NCBI GenBank assembly: GCA_003255065.1
Contig: QAOA01007971.1
Location: 782,053 to 846,052, forward strand
Source: Cercis canadensis
Taxonomy: Eukaryota > Streptophyta > Magnoliopsida > Fabales > Fabaceae
Direction: 5' to 3'
Length of the DNA stretch: 64,000 nt
Positions within the stretch are counted from its first letter, which is position 1; each line of letters starts with the position of its first letter. A program made the position numbers and the translations under genes. Below are positions 38,237 to 48,895 of this stretch, one piece after another. The notes under the pieces were generated by a model that had not been told where the DNA came from, searched no databases, and was given only the letters and a program-made list of their open reading frames with translations.

Positions 38237-39313
38237 ATGAATCTTGTCACCTACAAAAATATTTCTTCTCTGTTTTCAACAGTGTCTGTTTCTTTTGAAA
38301 TGGCTTTTACAACAGCCACCACCTCCACCAACCTCGAAGACAAAGAGATAGCTTCAGAGATTCCCAACTATGTCCGTCTCTATAAGGATGGCACCGTGTA
38401 TCGGCCACGCCAATCTCCATTTGTGCCACCCTCTCTTGATGACCCACAAAAGAGAGTCTCATCCAAAGACATTGTCATCTCAGAGAATCCCTCCATCTCT
38501 GCTCGTCTTTACCTTCCAAAATTCACCCAACCCAATGAAAAGGCACACACTGGGAACCAAAAACTTCCCATCTTGGTCTACTTCCATGGTGGCGGATTCG
38601 TCTTTGAATCTGCATTCTCCAAACTCTACCACACCCATTTCAACTTGTTCCTCTCCCAAGCCAATGTCATAGTCGTTTCTGTTGAATACAGGCTTGCTCC
38701 AGAGCACTCTCTTCCTGCTGCTTATGAAGATTGCTGGGCTGCTCTCAAATGGGTCACCACCCATTCGACAGAAAACCCTGCCAACAGTGAGCCATGGCTA
38801 ATCAATCATGGTGATTTTCAGAGAGTTTTCATTGGGGGTGACAGTGCTGGTGGTAACATTGTGCATAACATTGCCATGCGTGCCGGGTTCGAGACTTTGC
38901 CTGGTGGTGTCAAAATCTTAGGTGCTTTTCTGTCACATGCCTTCTTCTATAGTTCAGAGCCAATTGGAACCGAAGTGGCAGGGGAGGATCAGAGATTTTT
39001 CTCTAAGCTTTGGAACTATGTGTGCCCTTCTGCTCCTGGTGGGATAAATAACCCCATGATTAATCCAGCGGTTGCTGGTGCACCTAGCTTGGCTGGACTT
39101 GGGTGTTCTAAGATGCTTGTGTGTGTTGCTGGTAAGGATAAATTGAGGGAGAGAGGGGTTTGGTACTATGAGGCTGTGAAGAAAAGTGAGTGGGAAGGGG
39201 AAGTGGAGTTTTTTGAAGAAGAAGAGGACGATCATGTTTATCATATCTTCAACCCAGAAACTGAGAATGCTAAGAAAATGATGAAGCGCTTGGCTTCTTT
39301 TATCCTCGATTGA
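38237..39313 (+). CDS. Carboxylesterase b: intact class-I plant CXE
   Basis: An intronless alpha/beta-hydrolase of the plant carboxylesterase (CXE, HSL-like) family. Such enzymes hydrolyse small esters; fruit homologues remove acetate from volatile esters. 358 residues from the first ATG. The more likely start is Met22 (ATG at 38300), giving 337 residues, because the first ATG lies in a CCAATGAA context that is clearly untranslated before gene d. Oxyanion motif HGGGF 117-121; nucleophile Ser203 in GGDSAGGN; catalytic Asp301 (VAGKD) and His333 (DDHVYH). The His and HGGG argue against a GID1 gibberellin receptor. Probably cytosolic. Databases may call such proteins 2-hydroxyisoflavanone dehydratase-like, but nothing here supports that reaction. 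The acidic run EEEEDD before the His is longer than in its neighbours. Confidence 0.9.
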   Translation: MNLVTYKNISSLFSTVSVSFEMAFTTATTSTNLEDKEIASEIPNYVRLYKDGTVYRPRQSPFVPPSLDDPQKRVSSKDIVISENPSISARLYLPKFTQPNEKAHTGNQKLPILVYFHGGGFVFESAFSKLYHTHFNLFLSQANVIVVSVEYRLAPEHSLPAAYEDCWAALKWVTTHSTENPANSEPWLINHGDFQRVFIGGDSAGGNIVHNIAMRAGFETLPGGVKILGAFLSHAFFYSSEPIGTEVAGEDQRFFSKLWNYVCPSAPGGINNPMINPAVAGAPSLAGLGCSKMLVCVAGKDKLRERGVWYYEAVKKSEWEGEVEFFEEEEDDHVYHIFNPETENAKKMMKRLASFILD

Positions 39314-41470
39314 AACAACAGTGGTTGCTTATTTCAGTTTACGCATCAAATTTACTCCTTCAAACTCAGCTGGCAAAAGCAGAAACAGAGGATACTTAAT
39401 TCTTGCAAAATTTTGATTCTAAAATAAGTTGTTGAAACTCAGTCAAAAACACATATAAGAGTACGGTGACCCCTATTGATGTCTTCTTTAGAGAATCCAA
39501 GACTTATTGTGCAATCATTAATATCAATCATATATGGAGTTTTTACCAAGAAAAAACAGAAAAAGCCTTGAATGAATTTTTGGTTTCGCAAGTGCAATGA
39601 CCACAAAAAGACATCGTTTGGGGTATTGGAAAAATTAGACTGTTAAATATGAGATTTTGGAAGTTATATTTATTTATTTTATGTAAAAAAAATAACATTA
39701 TGATGTTGTAGTAATGCAGAAAATTTGTAACAAGTCAGCTATTTGGTATGAAAAGTGATCATCATTATTTTGTGGTAAATTATCTTAGAGTTGATGTTGA
39801 TTAGGTATAGATAGGTATGGCCCTTAACTTGTAACCATTTATGTATATATAATAGCTTAACTAAATGAAAATGTAAGAAGATCAGTAAGAATTAGTTTAT
39901 GCATATATAGCTTTTTGCTTTAAGTTTTTTGTGCTCTTTTTTCTTTGAGCTTCCTCCTCTGATTATTCTAACATAGACAAGGATTAATTTGTTTGTTTGA
40001 TGGTTCAACCAGAATCTTTGACTCTAATATTATATTTCATAAACTTATTTAGTTATTTATAACATTTTTAAAATTATTTATCAAATTATTATATTTTTTT
40101 AAAAAAAAATTGACAACGTGAATCTCACTAAACATGTCGAATCTCATGTGGTGCGTCCAATGGAGACACACCACATAAGATCCAACTTGTCCAATCTAAT
40201 AAGAGTGCACAGGAAAACACACCATTTCTCTTTTGGCATTTTTTGTCAAACAGTGACATAGATGGTTAGATGGTTTAAATTTAAAATTTTGTAAAATATC
40301 TAAAATTCTTATCACTAGTTCACACTTAATGATTTGGAACTACCCTTTTATCATTATATTGAAAGTAGATAGTTAAAAATAAATAAAAATTTGTGGATGA
40401 TTGATGGACTACACTAATTATTGATCTTTAATTATTTCTTGAAGAAATTTTATTTTTCTTCAACTTATATGCACGTAAATAATTATAACATAGACGTGAC
40501 AAACAGAGACAAAAAAGATCAAGTTTCAACTGTCATATGGGCTATGACAGAGTTGGCTTGAGCATCTACATCATTTTCTTTTTGTCAAGGGAAGAAAAAA
40601 AACACACCATATTTACTAGAAAATAACAAAAGGAGAAGACTATACAATGACATGACATGAGTTTGAGGGCAAAGACTAGCATGAACACAAGATGCCGTAT
40701 TCGAAGCTCCACAGTCATATTGTATTCATTATGATATGAAAGGATATAGTCACACCACTTATTATTACTCACCAAATCTAATGTTTTTGGTGGACAACTG
40801 TTTGTCTAAAAAAATAATTTCAATATGCCTAATTGAAATCATAAGAATCAAATTAAATTGAAGTTTATAGTGATGAGGAAATATGAGAAGAATAATGGTG
40901 GATATATATAAGTGGTGTATATCATATCATAAAGAAAATACACAAAAGAATATTTTTTGGCCCTTAAAAAATACACGAGTCAACACATAGGGTGATACTT
41001 CAGTGTCACTTGTTGCTTAAATGTAACAACTAACATTACAGTGGACAACCAATCAAATGAATGCATGTTATAAGTGATAAATTTGGTTAAGCAGATTTTA
41101 TTGAATTATAATTTTGCTCTGAAATTGAGATAATTACAAAATTTCCCAATTAAATTATTGAAATATTATTATAACATGTCTGCGAGTGGGAAAGGTGATG
41201 TGAGGGTTCATGGGTAAAGATATAGTAGTGTTATGTGAAGGTGGTTGAAAAGAAATTATTAAATTTTACTTTTCAATTAAACTTGGTTAGTATAAAATTA
41301 TGAGAAGCAAATTGTAATTTCATGAAATTTTACCAACCAAACCCATTTAACGACCTTTTCGATCGTTTTGTATTTTTGTTTGGATTCTCTAGAATCAGTC
41401 TTTAAGATTCAACCCCTTCACCAAATGGAGGTTGGCTTTCATTCTTCGAATAGTCAATCTCTCCAATTTC
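39314..41470. other. Spacer between carboxylesterases b and c
   Basis: 3' flank of b, then AT-rich DNA. From about 40665 to 41000 it matches the upstream region of genes d and h (listed separately). The following 470 bp do not resemble any cluster gene, so the promoter of c has been separated from the surviving 3' end of c. Confidence 0.6.
40665..41000. repeat. Family upstream block (promoter type P), copy before c
   Basis: The sequence from GTTTGAGGGCAAAGACTA to the GGCCCTTA.AAAATACAC phrase occurs here, at about 44435-44730 (before d) and at about 53970-54275 (before h). All three include the ATAGTCACACCACTTATTAT segment. Copies are diverged by a few percent with small indels. The copies mark where a gene unit begins. 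Confidence 0.75.
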
Positions 41471-41767
41471 TATGTGTACCCTTCTGCTCCTGGTGGGATT
41501 GATAACTCCATAATCAATCCAGTGGTTGCGGGTGCACCTAGCTTGGCTGGGCTTGGGTGCTCTAAGATAATTGTTTGTGTTGCTGGTAATGATAGCTTGA
41601 GGGACAGAGGGGTTTGGTACTATGAGGCTGTGAAGAAGAGTGGTTGGAATGGGGAGCTGGAACTGTTTGAACAGAAAGGGGAGGGTCATGTTTATCATAT
41701 ATTGCATCTTGATTCTGAGAATGGCAAGAAAATGATGAAACGATTGGTTTCTTTCATCTTGGGGTAG
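41471..41767 (+). pseudogene. Carboxylesterase c: 3' remnant
   Basis: Only the last third of a family gene survives, from VYPSAPGGID to the stop at 41765-41767. It retains the Asp (VAGND) and His (GEGHVYHI) motifs but lacks HGGG and GDSAG, so it cannot be a catalyst. The frame through the remnant is open, and an unrelated ATG at 41432 could start a short chimeric peptide. Sequence downstream is the Q-type 3' flank shared with f and i. Confidence 0.85.
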
Positions 41768-44700
41768 AACAAGTGTAATTTTTTAGTCTCTTGACCTTCG
41801 TGTGAAATAATAAAGGGTTTATGAATAATAATGGCTTATTTTGAACTTGCTCTGCTTGGATTCTGCTACATGAAACTCAAACAGGCAAAAATGAAAATTG
41901 GTGATGCTCATTTCTTGCAAAACTGTATTCTGAAAGGCTTTGTTCATGTATTGTACAACCATATTTTGAATTTGTATGTTTACTCTGTTAGAATTTATGT
42001 TGTCTTTTTAATCCTTGTGAATTATACATGTGAAGTTCACCCTATCTCTTTTCTAGACTAGCCAAAACCTTCAAACTCTAGAAAGAAGAGAGAGAGTTCG
42101 GATTTTCAATAAATTTCCCAATAGTGCATATATACCAATCGTTTATGAAGTTTTCTCGTAGTGAATACCCTAAATACCATATCTTCGGTGCATGGGAAAA
42201 ATTAGACAAAAGAATAAAAAATTCTATTAGTTTGATGACAAGTCAATAACTTGTTGGAAGGAAATATTATTGTATCTAGGGAAAATTTATATATATATAT
42301 ATATATACATATTTCCTGTATTTTCATTGTTTACAAATTGATCTATATTTAGTCTTTTTTTTTTTCCAATTATTTCACTTGGTATTACTAGCTATGAGAA
42401 TATAAAAATAATTGGGCCATGAGAATATAAATATTTTTTAGAGGATCTTTATAAGAATACAGATCTGACTTGGTCCACTTTCCACAAAAGATGTTGTTAT
42501 AAGATTGCATCAACATCAATCAACAATCTTGAAAACATGCATATTTTTAGTTTGAATTATGATTTCTCAAGCTTTAACTAATCGGAACAGTTGTCCATGT
42601 AAGGGAATTGTAAAGAAGATTTGATTATGACAAGAAGGACTTTTTTGAAGGATCTTATTGCTACTAGAGTCTAGCTAGTCAATATAATGAAACACATTGG
42701 GACATCTGGTTTTTGGACATTATTTTATTGTGTGGACGTTAGGTGTCCATAGTTGCACACTTGCATATGCAAGGTAGGCTAGGAGGAGAAATGGTATTTG
42801 CATATTTGGTGTATGTGTAGAATTTTTTTTCTTTTTAATCTAAGATAGTTCAAATTATTATTTTGCAGTTGAAGAGATTTAAGTCTAGGATAGGAGATGA
42901 GGGACAGCTAAAAGCAAGAAGCGACTCTATTGAACTATTATCTCCGTATAATAGAAGTAAAGCTAATATATGAATATATCTCTTCCCTTGTTACTTAGAA
43001 TTATGAATCTTTAAATTTGAAAACAGTGTATAAGAAGTTTTCTTTAGTTCCGCAACTGCAAGTATGCATCCATTCCATAATAGATACTTTTCTCAGAACC
43101 ATGATATCGTGAGGTCCCTTTTTCTTATGACAAAGTAATTATGTTTAAATGTCACAACAAGTGCTAGATATTTTAATTTGGAGGTTTTAACTCTAATTTT
43201 TTGTTGAATTTGAGCGAAGNAATGTCACAACAAATGCTAGATATTTTAATTTGGAGGTTTTAACTCTAATTTTTTGTTGAATTTGAGCGAAGTGAAATTT
43301 ATAACAAGGATGAGCAGTATGCTGGTATAAGAGATATATTGCATGAATCTGCATAAGGTTTTAACTCTCTCCAATATTCTGTGTGTCCGTGAATCTGCAT
43401 TCTCTTCTTGCATGCAAAAGCAACGCTACCTGAACTAGTCACAACTTCCGCAACTGCATCGAACGCATAACACCATGCTCTCTAGTTACTTTTCTCAAAA
43501 CCATGATTTTGGGTCTTCCATCTTCAGACTCGAACAAAGCTGTTTGTATTATTGTTCCTACACTATATATCTCGTGTTTTGAGGCTAAAGCTAATCTTGG
43601 CTTCACATCGTTAGGTCCCTTTTCTTATGACACAATAATTATGTCTAAATGGACGTCACAACAAGTGTTATATAGTATGGTTTGGAGGTTTAACTCTAAA
43701 TTTTTATTAAATTTGAGGAGAGTGAAATTTATAAAAAAGATGAACAAGACGTAGCTAATTTCTTATAAAACATTTAATTCTTTTTTAGTATTTTAGTTAT
43801 GTGTTTAAACACAAAACTTTTACGTTTTGAAATGACTTCAGTATTATTCGACTAAATCATTTAGTTATAGTAATCTAGTTCTTTAGAAAAAAAATTTATT
43901 TTGTTATATTTTGTTGGAAATATGATATTCTTTAATTCATATTTTTTTGTACATCAAAAGAAAAACCCAAAAAGAAGCTAAGGCATAACAAAACATAATC
44001 CCATGCTATGCAGTCACCTCTTAGAGATCTCTGAAGGAGGCAATTGCCACAATGTCAACCCATCCTCATGTCTAGCCCCATACTTACTTACTAGGAATGT
44101 AATGTGCTTTGGTTTATGGTACGGATTTGAATACATGGTACGCCACTTAATTAGATATATGATACGTATGATAGACTTAGTTAATACGCTATTTTGACAC
44201 GTGTTACAATTTAAAATTTTTGCTTGATTTATTCTTAATTCATAATTCATTTTATTTAAAGATGATATAAAAGAATACTAAAAATATAAATATGATAGTA
44301 CCATTTTGTTAAAATTTTAAAATAATTAATATTAATTGTTATATTTATTTTGAATGAGCAATATTGTAAGAATTCAGTACAAAGGCAAAGTCTCATAAAT
44401 AAAAATGTTAGATTTGGATCAGTTATATACATAAGTTTGAGGGCAAAGACTACCATGAACACAACATGCAAGCTCTACAGTCATATTCATTATTATATGA
44501 AAAAATATAGTCACACCACTTATTATCACTCACTAAATCTAATATTTTCGGACAACTGTCAAATACCAGTTGTCTAAAAAAATAATTTCAATAGGGCTAA
44601 TTAAAATCATAAGAAGTAAATTAAATCGAAGTTGATAGTGATGAGGAAATCTGAGTAAGAATAATAGTGGATATATCATATCATAAAGAAAGTACACAAG

Positions 44701-45030
44701 AGAATGTTTTTTGGCCCTTAGAAAATACACAACATGAGTCACAATATAAAGCATTTCTGGGGTTTTCCCAGTATAAAACTAGCAATTTTCTTTTCTTAGT
44801 CCAAAACATGATGAAATTTTCTTCAATATGCAATTCATATTTTAATACTAACCCTATACACTATTTGAGTTTGCAAGATATTTTATGAGGATATGATATA
44901 TCCACTTGTTATTAATAATCTCATAGCAACTTCCAAATTGGACAATCAACTTCTGCATTGGATTTTATTAATCAATGATTCAATAGACATCTTATCAGTA
45001 GTCTGAATCTGATAACAAACTTCCAATTTG
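41473..45030. repeat. Segmental duplication, copy 1 (3' end of c to promoter of d)
   Basis: The order here (CXE 3' end, 3' flank, a (TA)n run near 42291-42308, TTATCATGACAAG-rich spacer, upstream block P) recurs at 50801-54560. Many stretches of more than 100 bp are nearly identical. A short open frame at 43503 and its partner at 53009 are in both copies but look non-coding. Differences include the CXE fragment g, present only in copy 2. Confidence 0.8.
43148..43292. repeat. 72-bp direct duplication flanking a single N (likely assembly join)
   Basis: 43148-43219 and 43221-43292 are nearly identical around an N at 43220, starting AATGTCACAACAA. The parallel region near 52734-52805 has it once, supporting an artefact here. 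Confidence 0.8.
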
Positions 45031-45260
45031 GTGCCATCCCTGCACGTAGGCAATTTCTCAAAAAGACAAGAATTTTGACCATTAATATTTCGTTGACGTC
45101 ATTATGGATTCTTTCCTCTTTTGATTGGTGCCAACTTGCATCTCTTTACTTTATTTAATTCAACATATTTCCCAGCCAATGAACCGTGCCGACTTATTAA
45201 AAAAGTGGGGTAGTTCTACCACTTTTGAAGAGAAAGTAGCTTAGCCACCTTAACAAAAAA

Positions 45261-46316
45261 ATGGTGTCTTTCTTCCTTATAAGGCTCCCCTTAACAACTC
45301 TATTTTCAATACTCTTTATCTGTTCAGAAATGGCTTCCACAACAGCCGCCACCACCAGTGAAATAGTGGCAGAGATTCCTACCTATATCACTGTCTACAA
45401 GAATGGCACTGTGGATCGCCCCAGAGAAACCCCATTTGTGCCACCATCGCTTAATGACCCAGAAACTGGGGTCTCATCCAAAGACATTGTCATCTCAGAA
45501 AACCCCTCCATTTCTGCTCGTCTTTACCTTCCAAAATTGACCCAACACCATGAACACAAAAAAGTTCCCATCTTGGTCTATTTCCATGGCGGAGGGTTCT
45601 TCTTTGAATCTGCCTTCTCCAAGCTCTACCACACCTACTTCACCAAATTTGTTTCTCAAATTGAAGTTGTAGTTGTTTCTGTGGAGTACAGGCTCGCTCC
45701 AGAGCACCTTCTTCCTGCAGGTTACCATGATTCCTGGGAAGCTCTCAAATGGGTCGCCACCCATTCGACGAAAAGCCCCGCCGTCGACGAGCCATGGCTA
45801 ATCAATCATGGTGATTTCCAGAGAGTTTTCATTGGGGGTGACAGTGCTGGTGGTAATATAGTACATTACATCGCCCTTCGTACTGGGGATGAGAAATTGC
45901 CTGGTGGGGTGAAATTATTTGGTGCTATTTATGCCCACCCTTATTTTTATGGTTCAAAGCCAATTGGGTCTGAACCTGTTAGTGGGCATGAGCAGAGCTT
46001 GCCTTATGTGGTTTGGAAATTTGTGTACCCTTCTGCTCCTGGTGGGATTGATAACCCCATAGTCAATCCAGTGGTTGCGGGTGCACCTAGCTTGGCTGGG
46101 CTTGGGTGCTCGAAGATAATTGTTTGTGTTGCTGGTAATGATAGCTTGAGGGACAGAGGGGTTTGGTACTATGAGGCTGTGAAGAAGAGTGGTTGGAAAG
46201 AGGAGCTGGAACTGTTTGAACAGAAAGGGGAGAATCATGTCTATCATATCTTCTATCCTGATTCTGAGAATGGCAAGAAGATGATGAAACGGTTGGCTTC
46301 TTTTCTCCTGGAGTGA
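45261..46316 (+). CDS. Carboxylesterase d: intact class-I plant CXE
   Basis: Intronless, 351 residues from the ATG at 45261; a second in-frame ATG at 45330 (Met24, EMAST) gives the usual family N-terminus and 328 residues. If the first ATG is used, residues 1-22 form a hydrophobic segment with an early Arg (MVSFFLIRLPLTTLFSILFI), resembling a signal peptide, so alternative initiation could give two cell locations. HGGGF starts at 109; nucleophile Ser195 in GGDSAGGN; Asp294 in VAGND; His326 in GENHVYHI. All catalytic residues are present and the length is normal, so it is probably active on small esters. The upstream block is P-type, shared with c and h; the 3' flank is S-type, shared with the vestige after e. 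Confidence 0.92.
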   Translation: MVSFFLIRLPLTTLFSILFICSEMASTTAATTSEIVAEIPTYITVYKNGTVDRPRETPFVPPSLNDPETGVSSKDIVISENPSISARLYLPKLTQHHEHKKVPILVYFHGGGFFFESAFSKLYHTYFTKFVSQIEVVVVSVEYRLAPEHLLPAGYHDSWEALKWVATHSTKSPAVDEPWLINHGDFQRVFIGGDSAGGNIVHYIALRTGDEKLPGGVKLFGAIYAHPYFYGSKPIGSEPVSGHEQSLPYVVWKFVYPSAPGGIDNPIVNPVVAGAPSLAGLGCSKIIVCVAGNDSLRDRGVWYYEAVKKSGWKEELELFEQKGENHVYHIFYPDSENGKKMMKRLASFLLE

Positions 46317-47600
46317 AAGAATTGCCATTGCTTAATCTGTCGAACTTGGTTCGAAATCACAACAGCTATATGAATAATAATAATAAGGCGTATCTCGCTT
46401 ATTTTGCTCTGCTTGTATTCTACTTGTTGAAACTCGCTCAAGAAAAATTACAAACAGAGGAGAGTCAGTTCTTGAAAACCTATGTTTTGAAATGCTTTGT
46501 TCATGAACTGTGAGGAAGACAGCTATCAGCCATGGTGTGAGTTTGTCTTATGTGTGTACCCTGCTGGAAATGCTTGTCGTTTTGCTATCAACCATGAACT
46601 GTTGAAATGCTTGTCGTTTTTACCGGAGGAAGAAAGCTATCAACCACAGCCATGGTGTGAGTTTGTCTTATGTGTGTGTTACCCTGCTTGAAATGCTTGT
46701 CGTTTTTATGTGAGTTAATAATAGAAGTAAAGCTAATATATGAATATATATTTTCCCAAATATTTAGAATTATGAATCTTTAAATTTCAAAACACTGTAT
46801 ATGACTGCATGCATTCCATAATACCTTGCACATTTTTTTTTTAACCTAGTGACTATGCTTAATTCTAACTTTTAGATGAAGTCAGATTTATTAAACTTAG
46901 GACTAGTCATCCTTGCTTTAGGGGTCATACTGTCGAAGTATCCACAATTGTAGCTGTGAGAAGTACTTTGAGACTCTTATTTTGTTAATGAGAGTCTTGT
47001 GACTAACTAATCTACAGTTTAATTGGCATAATATCTTGCACTTTAGTTTCTTTTCTCATAACCAAGATATCTTCAGGTGAGGTCCCTTTTTCTTATGACA
47101 AAGTAATTATGTTTAATGTCACAAGAAGTGCTAAATATTTTAATTTGGAGGTTTTAAATCTAAATTTTTATTAAATTTGATCGAAGTGAAATTTATAAAA
47201 AGGATGAGCAGTATCGTGGTATAAGAGATGTATTGCATGAAGTGAACTTTTCAACAAATATCGGTGCATGGGGAAAATTAAACAAATCTGTTTGACGGCT
47301 CATGCAAAAGAATAGAAAATTTTATTTGTTTGATGAGAACTGTGATAATAATTCACTGAAGTTATTCTGTTGACGTAGATAGTAATTCATACCTCTTGTA
47401 TTATTTCAGAAACCATGCATGTTGTTTTGATCCAAACCATCACTATCCTATTCAATTTAATTGGCTTTCACAAGTTGAGTTTCTAGACAGTTCCAGCTGC
47501 CAACTATGACTTTTATTTACAGATCGTTGATAAGTATCCGAACCAATAAACGTTGGCACTAAGAAAAAAAATTTGCACTCTCTCTCTTTAGTTTCATACC
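46317..47600. other. Spacer between carboxylesterases d and e
   Basis: S-type 3' flank with an imperfect internal repeat (GGTGTGAGTTTGTCTTATG and AAATGCTTGTCGTTTT phrases twice within about 46500-46710), then from about 47040 the R-type upstream block shared with f and i. The R block ends with CGAACCAATAAACGTTGG at about 47538-47555, a CCAAT box about 55 bp before the ATG of e. No other gene. Confidence 0.6.
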
Positions 47601-48734
47601 ATGCTCCATCTAGTCACTCTGTTTTCAATCCTTTTACTGTGTTCGGAAAAGGTTTCCACAACAGCCGCCTCCTCTACCAACACAAATAACACCAATGAAA
47701 TAGTGGCAGAGATTCCTTCCATTATCACGGTCTACAAAAATGGTACCGTGCTACAACCCCAACAATCCCCATTTGTGCCACCATCGCTTAATGACATTAT
47801 CACGGTCTACAAAAATGGTACCGTGCTACGACCCCAACAATCCCCGTTTGTGTCACCATCGCTTAATGACCCAGAAACTGGAGTCTCATCCAAAGACATT
47901 GTCATCTCAGAAAGACCCTCTATCTCTGCTCGCCTTTACCTTCCAAACTTAACCCAACACCATAAAGAAAACAAAGTTCCCATCTTGGTTTACTTCCACG
48001 GTGGAGGATTCTTCTATGAATCTGCCTTCGATCAGAGATACCACACTTACTTGAACAAGTTTGTCTCCCAAATAGACGTTTTAGTGGTTTCTGTGGAGTA
48101 CAGGCTAGCCCCAGAGCACCTTCTTCCTGCAGCTTACCATGATTCATGGGCTGCTCTCAAATGGGTTGCCTCCCATTCTTTCAAAAACTCTACCTTTTCC
48201 AATTACGAGCCATGGCTAATCAATCATGGTGATTTCCAAAGAGTTTTTATTGGGGGTGACAGTGCTGGTGCTAATATTGCGCATAACCTCGCCTTGCGTG
48301 CTGGGGATCAAAAATTGCCTGGTGGGGTGAAATTATTAGGTGTTTTCTGTGCCCACCCTTATTTTTACAGTTCAAAGCCGATTGGGTCTGAACCTGTTAC
48401 AAGGCATGAGCAGAGCTTGTACTATGTGATTTGGAGTTTTGTGTACCCTTCTGCTCCTAGTGGGATTGATAACCCCTTGATCAATCCAGTGGCTCCTGGT
48501 GCACCTAGCTTGGCTAGACTTGGATGTTCTAAGTTGCTTGTGTGTGTTGCTGGTAATGATGGCGTGAGGGACAGAGGGCTTTTGTACTATGAGGCTGTGA
48601 AGAAGAGTGGTTGGAATGGGGATCCGGAACTGTTTGAACAGAAAGGGGAGGGTCATGTTTATCATATATTGCATCCTGATTCTGAGAATAGCAAGAAAAT
48701 GATGAAACGATTGGCTTCTTTCATCTTGAGGTAG
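47601..48734 (+). CDS. Carboxylesterase e: intact frame, signal-like leader and internal 25-residue duplication
   Basis: Intronless, 377 residues. The position of the usual family start (EMAS in d) reads EKVS, so ATG has become AAG. The only Met before the catalytic core is residue 1, giving an obligatory hydrophobic N-terminus, MLHLVTLFSILLLCS, that resembles a secretory signal peptide. Residues 41-65 and 66-90 are a tandem duplication of the first strand region (IITVYKNGTV ... PSLND), explaining the extra length. Catalytic set complete: HGGGF from 133, Ser221 in GGDSAGAN, Asp320 in VAGND, His352 in GEGHVYHI. Likely an ester hydrolase. Whether it folds with the duplication, and whether it enters the ER, is unknown. 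Upstream R block is shared with f and i. Confidence 0.88.
   Translation: MLHLVTLFSILLLCSEKVSTTAASSTNTNNTNEIVAEIPSIITVYKNGTVLQPQQSPFVPPSLNDIITVYKNGTVLRPQQSPFVSPSLNDPETGVSSKDIVISERPSISARLYLPNLTQHHKENKVPILVYFHGGGFFYESAFDQRYHTYLNKFVSQIDVLVVSVEYRLAPEHLLPAAYHDSWAALKWVASHSFKNSTFSNYEPWLINHGDFQRVFIGGDSAGANIAHNLALRAGDQKLPGGVKLLGVFCAHPYFYSSKPIGSEPVTRHEQSLYYVIWSFVYPSAPSGIDNPLINPVAPGAPSLARLGCSKLLVCVAGNDGVRDRGLLYYEAVKKSGWNGDPELFEQKGEGHVYHILHPDSENSKKMMKRLASFILR
47721..47870 (+). repeat. In-frame 75-bp tandem duplication inside carboxylesterase e
   Basis: 47721-47795 and 47796-47870 are near-identical (differences at CAACCCC/CGACCCC, CCATTTG/CCGTTTG and GTGCCACC/GTGTCACC). None of the other family members has it. 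Exactly 25 codons, so the frame is kept. Confidence 0.95.
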
Positions 48735-48850
48735 AACAAGTGTCATTGCTTAGTCTCTTGACCTTCGTGTGAAATAATAAAGGGTTTATGAATAATAATG
48801 GCTTATTTTGAACTTGCTCTGCTTGGATTCTGCTACATGAAACTCAAACA

Positions 48851-48895
48851 GGCAAGAAAATGATGAAACGCTTGGCTTCTCTTCTCCTGGAATAA
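48851..48895 (+). pseudogene. 45-bp vestige of a further carboxylesterase
   Basis: Encodes the C-terminal 14 residues GKKMMKRLASLLLE and TAA, matching the end of d and not e. It is joined to the Q-type 3' flank of e after CAAACAGGCAA; both parental sequences contain GGCAA at that point, a microhomology junction. The S-type flank of d follows directly. A whole gene between e and f has therefore been deleted down to this stub. Confidence 0.8.

Noticed and set aside
45495-46328. Antisense open frames repeated over each esterase gene
   Set aside because: They recur only because the sense genes are paralogous; no promoter or family signal.
45261-48734. 2-hydroxyisoflavanone dehydratase
   Set aside because: A common automatic label for this family. 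Nothing in the sequence supports that specific reaction, so general carboxylesterase is used.
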